A DNA stretch of 55,790 bases from Prevotella sp. (GTDB lineage: Bacteria > Bacteroidota > Bacteroidia > Bacteroidales > Bacteroidaceae): contig JAFLSF010000002.1 of the NCBI GenBank assembly GCA_022511045.1, positions 17,930-73,719 of the forward strand, read 5' to 3'. Below the pieces are notes generated by a model. That model searched no databases. It was not told the origin of the DNA and saw nothing but the letters and a program-made list of their open reading frames with translations. Both the position numbers and the translations under genes were made by a program. Positions 8,099 through 15,509 of this stretch are shown here, piece by piece (within the stretch, counting starts at the first letter, position 1; the number at the start of each line of letters is the position of its first letter).

Positions 8099-11000
8099 GC
8101 GTCATATTCCTGCCAAGACTTAATCTTGATGTCTTCCAGCGTGAGCGCTGTAAAGGCTTCAATAAAGGCTTTGGCCAGACGAACGTTGGTCATCAATGGG
8201 ATATTGTGGTCAATAGCTCCGCGACGAATACGGTAGCCGTTGGTCAACTCACGCTTGGTGTGGTTCTTCGGAACATTGATGATGAGTTCAAACTTGTGCT
8301 GGGCAATCATGTCCATCACTTTGTTCTCTCCATCTTCGTCGGGCCAGCTGACAGCCGTAGCTTTTACGCCATTCTCGTTGAGGAATTGGGCTGTTCCGCC
8401 TGTAGCATATACTTCGTAACCTTTCTTCACCAACTGTTTGGCAGGCTCTAACAGCGAGACCTTACCTTTAGCTGCACCAGAAGAGATGAGTACGGCACTA
8501 CCGGCTTTCGGCAGTTTGTAGCCTGTGGCGATAAGGGCATTGAGCATAGCCTCATTCAAATCGTCGCCCAAGCAACCAACCTCACCCGTAGACGACATAT
8601 CAACGCCCAAAACGGGGTCAGCATTTTGCAAACGGGCAAATGAGAACTGCGAGGCCTTAACACCAATACGGTCAATATCAAACTCAGAGCCGTCGGGGCG
8701 AGAGTAGGGGGCGTCAAGCATAATCTTTGTAGCCGTCTCAATGAAGTTACGTTTCAGAATCTTCGATACAAAGGGGAACGAGCGAGAGGCACGCAGGTTA
8801 CACTCAATAACCTTCACTTCGCGATTCTTGGCGAGGAACTGGATATTGAACGGACCAGAGATGTTCAACTCCTTAGCAATCTTGCGTGCTATCTTCTTAA
8901 TTTGTCTAACAGTAGAGAAATAGATGTGTTGTGCAGGGAACAACATAGTAGCGTCTCCAGAGTGTACACCCGCATACTCTACATGCTCAGAAATAGCATA
9001 TTCCACCACTTCACCCTTGTCTGCTACAGCATCAAACTCAATCTCTTTAGTTTCCTGCATGAATTGCGATACGACTACAGGGAATTCTTTCGACACCTCA
9101 GTAGCCATATTCAAGAAACGGTGCAGTTCTTCATCGTCATAACAAACATTCATAGCAGCACCCGATAGCACGTAGGAGGGACGTACCAACACAGGATAGC
9201 CTACCTCAGCAACGAACTCCTTAATATCTTCAAATGAAGTCAGTGCACGCCAAGCGGGTTGGTCAATACCTAACTTGTCAAGCATGGCCGAGAATTTGTC
9301 GCGGTTTTCTGCACGGTCAATGTTTACGGGACTTGTGCCTAATACGGGTACACCTTGACGATGTAACTTCATAGCCAGATTGTTGGGAATCTGACCACCT
9401 ACGGAAACGATGACACCACGAGGCGACTCAAGGTCAATGATGTCGAGTACACGCTCCAGAGACAACTCGTCAAAATATAAGCGGTCGCACATATCGTAGT
9501 CCGTTGACACCGTTTCGGGGTTATAGTTAATCATGATGGACTTATAACCCAACTTGCGGGCAGTATTGATTGCATTCACCGAACACCAATCGAACTCTAC
9601 AGAGCTACCAATACGATAGGCACCCGAACCCAATACAATAACAGATTTCTCGTTGTTATAGTAGTTGATGTCGTGAGATGTAGTGTAAGGCTTACCGTCT
9701 GGCTCAGCAAATGCTGGTGTGTGGGTGTATGTGAAGTACAAGTAGTTGGTCAGTTCTGGATGCTCGGAAGCAACGGTCGGGATACGCTTTACTGATGGCA
9801 TGATACCTTGTTGCTTGCGATACTGACGTACTTGCAGGTTTTCTTTCTCCATATTGCCTTCTGTCTTTTTCAACACGAAGCGAGCTATCTGGAAATCGGA
9901 GAATCCGCACTGCTTTACCTCCAACAACAACGAAGCAGGCAGGTCTTCCAACTTGTCGTAGGTCATCAATTGATGCTTCAAGTCTACAATGTGCTTCAGC
10001 TTTTCGAGGAACCATTTGTCAATTTTAGTCAGTTGCTCAATGCGGTCTACCGTGTAACCCTCCTCCAATGCTTGTGCAATAGCAAAGATACGCATATCGG
10101 TAGGATTCTCTAAGGCATCTTCCAGATTGTCGAACTTGGTGTGGTCGTTGCCTACGAAACCGTGCATGCCTTGACCAATCATGCGCAGACCCTTTTGAAT
10201 CATTTCTTCAAAAGAGCGACCGATAGACATGATTTCACCAACCGATTTCATAGAAGAGCCGATATGGCGGCTTACGCCAGCAAACTTTGTGAGGTCCCAA
10301 CGGGGAATCTTACAAATCATATAGTCAAGGCTTGGGGCAACGTAAGCAGAGCTTGTCGTTCCCATTTCGCCAATCTGGTCGAGCGTATAGCCTAACGCAA
10401 TCTTGGCAGCAACGAAAGCAAGGGGATAGCCTGTGGCTTTTGAGGCTAATGCACTACTACGGCTCAGTCGGGCGTTAATCTCAATGATGCGGTAGTCGTT
10501 GGTCTGTGCGTTAAAAGCAAACTGGATATTACACTCACCAACGATACCCAAGTGGCGTACACACTTGATGGTAATCTCTTGCAGCATCTTCACTTGCTGC
10601 TCGTCCAGCGAACAAGTAGGAGCCACTACAATCGATTCTCCTGTGTGGATGCCTAAGGGGTCGAAATTCTCCATCGAGGCAACAGTGAAGCAGTGGTCGT
10701 TGGCATCACGGATGCACTCAAACTCAATCTCCTTCCATCCCTTCAAAGACTCTTCAACCAGAATCTGGGGGGCAAACGTAAAGGCACTCTCAGCCAACTC
10801 TCTGAAAGCCTGCTCGTCGGGGCAGATGCCAGAACCTAAGCCTCCTAATGCGTATGCTGAGCGTACCATAATGGGGAAGCCAATCTCGTGGGCTGCCTTT
10901 AAGGCGTCATCCATATTCTCTACGGCATGACTGACGGGTGTCTTCAGTGCTATCTCGTCCAGTTTCTTGACAAAGAGGTCGCGGTCTTCAGTATTCATAA

Positions 11001-11361
11001 TGGCCTCAACGCTGGTTCCCAGCACTTCGACGCCATACTCTTTCAACGTACCGTTCAAATAAAGTTCCGTACCGCAGTTCAGAGCCGTCTGTCCGCCAAA
11101 AGCTAACAGGATGCCGTCGGGACGCTCTTTTTTAATAATCTCTGTGACGAAATGTGTGGTTACGGGCTGGAAGTACACCTTGTCGGCAATACCTTCCGAA
11201 GTCTGAATGGTTGCAATGTTTGGATTGACTAATACAGAAGATATACCTTCTTCGCGCAGAGCTTTCAAAGCTTGCGACCCACTGTAGTCAAACTCACCTG
11301 CTTGTCCGATTTTCAGGGCACCCGAACCCAAGACGAGTACCTTCTTCATTTGCTTGTTCAT
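8095..11361 (-). CDS. carB: Carbamoyl-phosphate synthase large subunit
   Basis: The 1088-residue protein has the duplicated carboxyphosphate and carbamate halves of CarB. Both begin with a Rossmann-like start (VLVLGSGALKIGQAGEFDYSG and, about residue 570, VIVLGSGAYRIGSSVEFDW), each followed by an ATP-grasp domain. An allosteric MGS-like domain with GGTAQFLNENG lies near the C terminus. The enzyme makes carbamoyl phosphate for pyrimidine and arginine synthesis. The small glutaminase subunit carA is not in the window, so the two subunits are not adjacent here. A promoter with TAATTTTG lies directly upstream and overlaps the rpsA terminator. Confidence 0.97.
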   Translation of the reverse strand: MNKQMKKVLVLGSGALKIGQAGEFDYSGSQALKALREEGISSVLVNPNIATIQTSEGIADKVYFQPVTTHFVTEIIKKERPDGILLAFGGQTALNCGTELYLNGTLKEYGVEVLGTSVEAIMNTEDRDLFVKKLDEIALKTPVSHAVENMDDALKAAHEIGFPIMVRSAYALGGLGSGICPDEQAFRELAESAFTFAPQILVEESLKGWKEIEFECIRDANDHCFTVASMENFDPLGIHTGESIVVAPTCSLDEQQVKMLQEITIKCVRHLGIVGECNIQFAFNAQTNDYRIIEINARLSRSSALASKATGYPLAFVAAKIALGYTLDQIGEMGTTSSAYVAPSLDYMICKIPRWDLTKFAGVSRHIGSSMKSVGEIMSIGRSFEEMIQKGLRMIGQGMHGFVGNDHTKFDNLEDALENPTDMRIFAIAQALEEGYTVDRIEQLTKIDKWFLEKLKHIVDLKHQLMTYDKLEDLPASLLLEVKQCGFSDFQIARFVLKKTEGNMEKENLQVRQYRKQQGIMPSVKRIPTVASEHPELTNYLYFTYTHTPAFAEPDGKPYTTSHDINYYNNEKSVIVLGSGAYRIGSSVEFDWCSVNAINTARKLGYKSIMINYNPETVSTDYDMCDRLYFDELSLERVLDIIDLESPRGVIVSVGGQIPNNLAMKLHRQGVPVLGTSPVNIDRAENRDKFSAMLDKLGIDQPAWRALTSFEDIKEFVAEVGYPVLVRPSYVLSGAAMNVCYDDEELHRFLNMATEVSKEFPVVVSQFMQETKEIEFDAVADKGEVVEYAISEHVEYAGVHSGDATMLFPAQHIYFSTVRQIKKIARKIAKELNISGPFNIQFLAKNREVKVIECNLRASRSFPFVSKILKRNFIETATKIMLDAPYSRPDGSEFDIDRIGVKASQFSFARLQNADPVLGVDMSSTGEVGCLGDDLNEAMLNALIATGYKLPKAGSAVLISSGAAKGKVSLLEPAKQLVKKGYEVYATGGTAQFLNENGVKATAVSWPDEDGENKVMDMIAQHKFELIINVPKNHTKRELTNGYRIRRGAIDHNIPLMTNVRLAKAFIEAFTALTLEDIKIKSWQEYDA

Positions 11362-11399
11362 TTTTGAAGTCGTTTATAATTTCCTTTGCTTTTGCGCTA

Positions 11400-11430
11400 C
11401 AAAATTACAAAAAAAAAGGGAGACGACCAA
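11400..11430 (-). promoter_or_regulatory. carB promoter, overlapping the rpsA terminator
   Basis: Read leftward, TAATTTTG (plus-strand CAAAATTA, 11400-11407) matches the Bacteroidetes -7 box TAnnTTTG. A TTGG element (plus CCAA, 11427-11430) lies 19 nt upstream. That upstream box falls in the loop of the rpsA terminator hairpin, so promoter and terminator share DNA. Confidence 0.6.
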
Positions 11431-11439
11431 GCGTCTCCC
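11409..11439 (-). terminator. rpsA intrinsic terminator
   Basis: On the minus strand, GGGAGACG and CGTCTCCC form a perfect 8-bp stem with a 6-nt loop, followed at once by nine T residues. It lies 7 nt past the rpsA stop. This is a textbook intrinsic terminator and separates rpsA from carB. Confidence 0.93.
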
Positions 11440-11446
11440 CTTAAAA

Positions 11447-13225
11447 TTATTCGCCCTTTTCCATTTGGGCTTTCAATTGAGCCAGTACGTCAATATCTCC
11501 CAATGTGGTCGATGCGGCGACGTTCTCAATCTTTGGCGTGTCGTTCTTCGGTGCACGGGCCTTCTTGGCGGCAGCTTTCTTCTCCTCGCGTTGCGGGTCC
11601 TCAAAGGTGCGGCTGTGCGAAAGAATGATGCGCTTAGAGTCCTTGTTGAACTCAATCACCTTGAATGGTAGTGTCTCGCCCTGCTTAGCCTGCGAGCCGT
11701 CCTCCTTGACAAGATGCTTCGGAGTGGCAAAGCCCTCGATGTTCTCGTCCAATGCAACGACGGCACCTTTCTCGAGCAGTTCGGTAATCTTACCCTCGTG
11801 TATAGAACCAACGGTGTACTTCTCTTCGAAGCCGTTCCAGGGATTGTCCTCTAACTGCTTGTGGCCGAGACTGAGACGACGGTTCTCCTTGTCTATCTCC
11901 AGTACGATAACGTCGAGGTTGGCACCAACTTGTGTGAACTCTGAGGGGTGTTTCACCTTCTTGGTCCAAGAGAGGTCGCTGATGTGTACCAGACCATCTA
12001 CACCCTCCTCCAACTCTACGAATACACCAAAGTTGGTGAAATTGCGTACGCGGGCGGTGTGCTTCGAGCCAATAGGATATTTCACCTCGATAGCCTCCCA
12101 GGGGTCTTCTTTCAGTTGCTTCAGACCTAACGACATCTTGCGCTCGTCGCGGTCCAGTGTCAAGATGACAGCCTCTATCTCGTCACCTACCTTCATGAAC
12201 TCTTGAGCAGAGCGTAGGTGCTGGCTCCAAGACATCTCGCTAACGTGAATCAGACCCTCGACACCAGGCTGAATCTCAACGAATGCACCGTAGTCGGCAA
12301 GAACGACAACCTTACCCTTGATGTGGTCACCCACCTTGAGGTTTGCATCCAGAGCATCCCAAGGATGCGGAGTCAGTTGCTTCAAGCCTAAGGCAATGCG
12401 CTTCTTCTCCTCGTCGAAGTCAAGGATAACGACGTTAATCTTCTGGTCTAACTCAACAACCTTGTGCGGGTCGTCAATGCGGCCCCAAGAAAGGTCGGTA
12501 ATGTGAATCAGTCCGTCAACACCGCCCAAGTCTACGAATACGCCGTAGCTGGTGATGTTCTTAACAACACCCTCCAGAATCTGGCCTTTCTCCAACTTGC
12601 TGATAATCTCCTGCTTCTGAGCCTCCAACTCGGCCTCAATGAGAGCCTTGTGCGAAACTACTACGTTGCGGAACTCTTGGTTAATCTTAACTACCTTGAA
12701 CTCCATCGTCTTACCTACGAACTGGTCGTAGTCACGTATGGGATGAACGTCAATCTGTGAACCAGGCAGGAAAGCCTCAATGCCAAATACGTCGACAATC
12801 ATACCACCCTTCGTGCGGCACTTGATGTAGCCCGTGATGATTTCCTGGGCATCCAGAGCTGCATTGACGCGGTCCCAGCTCTTAGACAAGCGAGCCTTCT
12901 TGTGAGACAATACCAACTGGCCTTTCTTGTCCTCGGCGTTCTCTACATACACCTCAACGGTGTCACCCACCTTCAAATCGGGGTTGTAGCGGAACTCGCT
13001 GGCGGGGATAATGCCGTCACTCTTGTAGCCGATGCTGACTACCACCTCTTTCTTGTCAACGCTGATGACGGTACCATCTACTACCTGATGCTCGCTGACT
13101 TTGTTCAGCGTCTCATCATACGCCTTGTCCAACTCCTCTTTACTGACGTTGGCCATCGTGCCATTCTCGTACTGTTCCCAGTCGAAGTCCTGTAATGGCT
13201 GGACGTTCTTTGTTACTTCTGACAT
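11447..13225 (-). CDS. rpsA: 30S ribosomal protein S1
   Basis: The start at MSEVTKNVQ gives 592 residues; the longer ORF-track start adds 13 residues that look like leader. The protein has six S1 RNA-binding repeats. The last four show the strong signature GVFVDLGGVDGLIHITDLSW and its variants (YGAFVEIQPGVEGLIHVSEMSW, FGVFVELEEGVDGLVHISDLSW). The C terminus is charged and Ala/Lys-rich. S1 helps the ribosome bind mRNA; in this phylum, where Shine-Dalgarno sites are scarce, it is likely important for initiation. The gene is monocistronic, with its own promoter and a strong terminator. Confidence 0.95.
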   Translation of the reverse strand: MSEVTKNVQPLQDFDWEQYENGTMANVSKEELDKAYDETLNKVSEHQVVDGTVISVDKKEVVVSIGYKSDGIIPASEFRYNPDLKVGDTVEVYVENAEDKKGQLVLSHKKARLSKSWDRVNAALDAQEIITGYIKCRTKGGMIVDVFGIEAFLPGSQIDVHPIRDYDQFVGKTMEFKVVKINQEFRNVVVSHKALIEAELEAQKQEIISKLEKGQILEGVVKNITSYGVFVDLGGVDGLIHITDLSWGRIDDPHKVVELDQKINVVILDFDEEKKRIALGLKQLTPHPWDALDANLKVGDHIKGKVVVLADYGAFVEIQPGVEGLIHVSEMSWSQHLRSAQEFMKVGDEIEAVILTLDRDERKMSLGLKQLKEDPWEAIEVKYPIGSKHTARVRNFTNFGVFVELEEGVDGLVHISDLSWTKKVKHPSEFTQVGANLDVIVLEIDKENRRLSLGHKQLEDNPWNGFEEKYTVGSIHEGKITELLEKGAVVALDENIEGFATPKHLVKEDGSQAKQGETLPFKVIEFNKDSKRIILSHSRTFEDPQREEKKAAAKKARAPKNDTPKIENVAASTTLGDIDVLAQLKAQMEKGE

Positions 13226-13368
13226 AAATTTAATATTGTTCGCCCCGCGTTCTCCTTGGGGCAAGACCTGAACAGACGTTTCTCAGGCCATATTCTAATA
13301 GGTTAATAATCATGGGAGTCAGCGCCTGTTCTACCTCCCTCGCCCCCTTCTGGGGCATAAATCGGCTG

Positions 13369-13400
13369 CAAAGGTACAAAGAAGCGGGGAGAATACCAAA
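13369..13400 (-). promoter_or_regulatory. rpsA promoter with a long structured leader
   Basis: Leftward TACCTTTG (plus CAAAGGTA, 13369-13376) and TTTG (plus CAAA, 13397-13400) are separated by exactly 20 nt, an ideal Bacteroidetes promoter. The leader to the MSEV start is about 135 nt. It contains stems such as GCCCC/GGGGC just before the start codon and GGCCTGA/TCAGGTC upstream, so control by its own product is possible. Confidence 0.85.
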
Positions 13401-13454
13401 TATATTTTAATTTATTTTATTAACACACATGTAATCACTTACTAACTACATCTT

Positions 13455-13997
13455 TTATTTTATCGTGTATTTTAGATCTAAATTAGTATGAGAAAATGGT
13501 GTGTAACCATAAGTTAGCTTAATGTTTCCTTCGGCTTTTATAGCAAATGGACCGTCGTTTTCTTTAACATATATTCTTCCTTTACCTTCTAATAAAATAG
13601 GGTAGTGCTTCCATTCTGTAGTACAGGATAAGGAAACAAGAGTACCATTTTTTAATGGCCCATAAGTTGCTTCCCAGAAATATTCTTTACCTTTTTTTAT
13701 TGATTCTGTCACTTTACGACGGGTGCCGTTATCGATAAGATATTCATAATTAAAATCTTGGCTTGAAAAATATCCATCGCTATAGCTTAGTGTCAACTCA
13801 TATTTTACATAATAGATAGACAAATCCTCTTGGTCATCTTCAGAATCATTATCATCATTGGGGGAATTGTTTGTTATATTTGGGTTAGTAGGATTAGGAT
13901 CATCATCATGTTCACATGAAATAAAGCCAGCCATCAATATTGTTATAATAATTAATTGCGTATATTGTTCACAGAATAATTTATAAAACTTTTTCAT
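13455..13997 (-). CDS. Small acidic lipoprotein, unknown function
   Basis: I prefer the start MKKFYKLF, which gives 180 residues and a normal signal peptide; the ORF-track start adds 12 residues upstream. The signal peptide ends in a lipobox-like MAGFISC. The mature N terminus is a low-complexity Asp/Asn/Pro-rich linker (HDDDPNPTNPN and on), common in surface-exposed Bacteroidetes lipoproteins. The remainder looks like a beta-rich domain with many Tyr and Thr residues. I do not recognise a family. It is preceded by a highly structured non-coding region that carries a good promoter in the same direction. It is A+T-rich relative to rpsA. Confidence 0.65.
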   Translation of the reverse strand: MKKFYKLFCEQYTQLIIITILMAGFISCEHDDDPNPTNPNITNNSPNDDNDSEDDQEDLSIYYVKYELTLSYSDGYFSSQDFNYEYLIDNGTRRKVTESIKKGKEYFWEATYGPLKNGTLVSLSCTTEWKHYPILLEGKGRIYVKENDGPFAIKAEGNIKLTYGYTPFSHTNLDLKYTIK

Positions 13998-14041
13998 ACT
14001 CAATAAGTTAATAGAAAAGGCGGAACCATTCAATACTCGTC

Positions 14042-14162
14042 ACATATCTGGTTACCGCCAAGTGACCTATTCAACAACAAGTACGAATAACTCACGCCTT
14101 AACGACGTGAGCTTTCTGTCTACTTGTTCTCGTTGAATGAATATTGGCGGTATTCGATATGT
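14042..14162. ncRNA. Nested five-stem RNA-like fold (structured RNA or leader)
   Basis: Five perfectly complementary segments nest one inside the other. They are ACATATC/GATATGT (14042-14048 with 14156-14162), ACCGCCAA/TTGGCGGT (14054-14061 with 14144-14151), ATTCAAC/GTTGAAT (14069-14075 with 14132-14138), AACAAGTA/TACTTGTT (14076-14083 with 14121-14128) and CTCACG/CGTGAG (14091-14096 with 14106-14111), with a 9-nt apical loop. Small internal loops separate them, giving a long rod like 6S-type RNAs or a leader. A leftward promoter at 14370-14401 would transcribe it before the lipoprotein gene. GGCGGAACC (14019-14027) can pair with GGTTACCGCC and compete with the second stem. AACAAGTACGAA recurs at 14194-14205, offering another partner for TACTTGTT. 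Direction and identity are unproven. Confidence 0.6.
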
Positions 14163-14369
14163 AAGAACAAGAGCAAAAGCTCAAATCTATTTTAACAAGT
14201 ACGAACAGAAACGCTTTTCTGTAAGTTAATATTTTTTTTATTAAATTCCTGCGGCCTCGCGAGGCTGAGCCTCTGCATCAGACCTGTTTAGCGTTCTTTC
14301 ATTCTGTTTCTACTTCTTCATCGGCAATTCTATTTTAGGGTTCAACATTGCGTTAAATTCGCGTTTGTG
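14163..14369. other. Non-coding stretch with small palindromes
   Basis: No credible gene is present. It contains GAGC-AAAA-GCTC, a 7-bp hairpin ACAGAAA-CGCT-TTTCTGT (14205-14222) followed by an A+T-rich run, the 12-bp palindrome GCCTCGCGAGGC next to GAGGC-TGA-GCCTC, and a few minimal start-stop pairs when read leftward. If the promoter at 14370 is used, this is the first 200 nt of the leader of the structured RNA and lipoprotein. Confidence 0.5.
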
Positions 14370-14401
14370 CAAAGGTACGAATATTTGTGGGAACGGCCAA
14401 A
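14370..14401 (-). promoter_or_regulatory. Strong leftward promoter
   Basis: Leftward TACCTTTG (plus CAAAGGTA, 14370-14377) and TTTG (plus CAAA, 14398-14401) are spaced by 20 nt, identical in geometry to the rpsA promoter. It drives transcription toward the structured RNA and the lipoprotein gene. The first credible start codon is about 370 nt away. Confidence 0.8.
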
Positions 14402-14416
14402 TATTTGCATCTTTTT

Positions 14417-14491
14417 TTATTTGTCATTCTGTAATCTATAAAACTCTTTTTGTTGCTCAATCTCTCGGCGCAACTCCTCTTGGGTTGGCAT
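14417..14491 (-). CDS. Possible 24-residue micro-ORF or gene remnant
   Basis: Reading leftward from ATG at 14491 gives MPTQEELRREIEQQKEFYRLQNDK and a stop. It is a charged, helix-forming peptide with protein-like composition in otherwise A+T-rich non-coding DNA. A stop lies ten codons upstream in frame. No clear promoter was seen for it. It could be the tail of a decayed gene or a small protein; I cannot tell which. Confidence 0.2.
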   Translation of the reverse strand: MPTQEELRREIEQQKEFYRLQNDK

Positions 14492-14603
14492 AAGATGGTC
14501 AATAATGCCAAAGTGTTTTTATGTGTCATTTTAACGTTATTTTGCCTATATACTCAAATTTTTCTGCCTTTCTTTTTCTTTGATATAAGTTCCTTTTTGG
14601 TAG

Positions 14604-14705
14604 TAACAGGTAACAGATATATTTTATAGTCTCTCAGGTACCGCATGTATATAATACATGCGGTCCTATAGGACTTAAAAATATTGTTCCATCTGTTACC
14701 TGTTA
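14604..14705. repeat. 102-nt near-perfect foldback element
   Basis: Outer arms TAACAGGTAACAGAT (14604-14618) and ATCTGTTACCTGTTA (14691-14705) are a perfect 15-bp inverted repeat. Inner arms ACCGCATGTAT (14640-14650) and ATACATGCGGT (14654-14664) are a perfect 11-bp repeat with a 3-nt loop. The stretches between them also pair largely (AGTC/GACT, AGG/CCT, ATATTTTATAGTC against GACTTAAAAATAT). The whole element folds into one long hairpin. It ends 9 nt before array B. No target-site duplication is obvious. It could be a miniature foldback element or a structured RNA. Confidence 0.75.
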
Positions 14706-14714
14706 TCAATTTTT

Positions 14715-14877
14715 GTGGATAGTCCACGTGCTTAGTGCGGATAGTCCGCACTGCAAGTCCGGATAGTCCGCACTATCGGTGCGCATACTCCGCACTATTG
14801 ACGAGCCGTATTCTCGTCATCAACCATCAACAAAGTGCCGCTTTGTTAGTGACAAATTCTTGATTCGTCATAGACGA
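14715..14877. repeat. 22-bp-period dyad array B
   Basis: Cores of 5+3+5 occur every 22 nt: GTGGA-TAG-TCCAC at 14715, GCGGA-TAG-TCCGC at 14737, CCGGA-TAG-TCCGC at 14759, GCGCA-TAC-TCCGC at 14781 and the weaker GAGCC-GTA-TTCTC at 14803. After a register shift come TTGTT-AGT-GACAA at 14843 and the perfect TCGTC-ATA-GACGA at 14865, again 22 apart. The first two units differ by a paired change in both arms. Arms of neighbouring units can also pair across the spacers, for example AACAAAG/CTTTGTT at 14829-14847. It lies between the foldback and the guanine-deaminase promoter. Confidence 0.8.
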
Positions 14878-14906
14878 GGACTATGTGCAAAAAACAGGAA
14901 ATTTCC

Positions 14907-14937
14907 TTTGCATTTTATAATATTTTTTGTAATTTTG
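14907..14937 (+). promoter_or_regulatory. Promoter of the guanine-deaminase-like gene
   Basis: TTTG (14907-14910), a 19-nt spacer and TAATTTTG (14930-14937) match the Bacteroidetes promoter pattern. The start codon follows 34 nt after the -7 box. Confidence 0.75.
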
Positions 14938-14971
14938 ACCCCAGAAAACAAACTCGAAACATAAGAATAAA

Positions 14972-15463
14972 ATGAAGGAACCCATCAAGATAACAGAACA
15001 AGACCGGCAGTTTATGCGCGAGGCCATCAGACTGGCCAGCGAGAGTGTCAGAAAGGGTGGGGGGCCGTTTGGTGCCGTCGTTGTGAGGAATGGTGCTGTT
15101 GTGGCTGCCAGTGCTAACAGCGTAACGATAGACAATGACCCTACGGCTCATGCTGAGGTGAACACCATTCGCGAGGCTTGTCGGAAGTTAGGAACATTTG
15201 ATCTCTCAGATTGTGTTATCTATACCTCATGCGAACCTTGTCCCATGTGTTTAGGGGCTATCTATTGGTCTCGCATCAGTCGCATCTATTACGGCAACAC
15301 GCGCAAAGATGCACGGGAGATAGACTTTGCTGACGATTTTATCTATGACGAGTTGGGAAAACCACTTTCCGAACGTTCGGTACCCATCATTCCACTATTA
15401 CGCGATGAGGCTTTGGAGAGTTTTCGCCTCTGGTCGGAGAGTGATGCAAAGAAAAGTTATTAG
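14972..15463 (+). CDS. Guanine deaminase-like nucleoside deaminase
   Basis: The 163-residue protein is a cytidine-deaminase-fold enzyme. It has the zinc site HAE (60-62) and PCxxC (C90, C93 in SCEPCPMC). The C-terminal half, with YGNTRKDA and IDFADDFIYDEL, resembles Bacillus-type guanine deaminase more than TadA. Such enzymes convert guanine to xanthine in the cytoplasm. The length agrees with GuaD (about 156). It has its own promoter and runs toward hisB. Confusion with tRNA adenosine deaminase is possible but less likely given the C-terminal motif. Confidence 0.85.
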   Translation: MKEPIKITEQDRQFMREAIRLASESVRKGGGPFGAVVVRNGAVVAASANSVTIDNDPTAHAEVNTIREACRKLGTFDLSDCVIYTSCEPCPMCLGAIYWSRISRIYYGNTRKDAREIDFADDFIYDELGKPLSERSVPIIPLLRDEALESFRLWSESDAKKSY

Positions 15464-15509
15464 GTAGCTGGGATTGCCCTGTAAACAAGGAGGCATAGGG
15501 TGCGCTGGT

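Noticed and set aside
14604-14705. Insertion sequence or MITE call
   Set aside because: No target-site duplication, transposase or second copy is visible in the window, so it is listed only as a foldback repeat.
14554-14751. 65-residue minus-strand ORF
   Set aside because: It reads through the foldback element and the first array units, has no promoter, and its composition is not protein-like.
14715-14877. CRISPR array
   Set aside because: The period is only 22 nt, the repeat itself varies, spacers are 9 nt, and no cas gene is in the window.
14779-14964. 61-residue plus-strand ORF
   Set aside because: It spans array B and the guanine-deaminase promoter.
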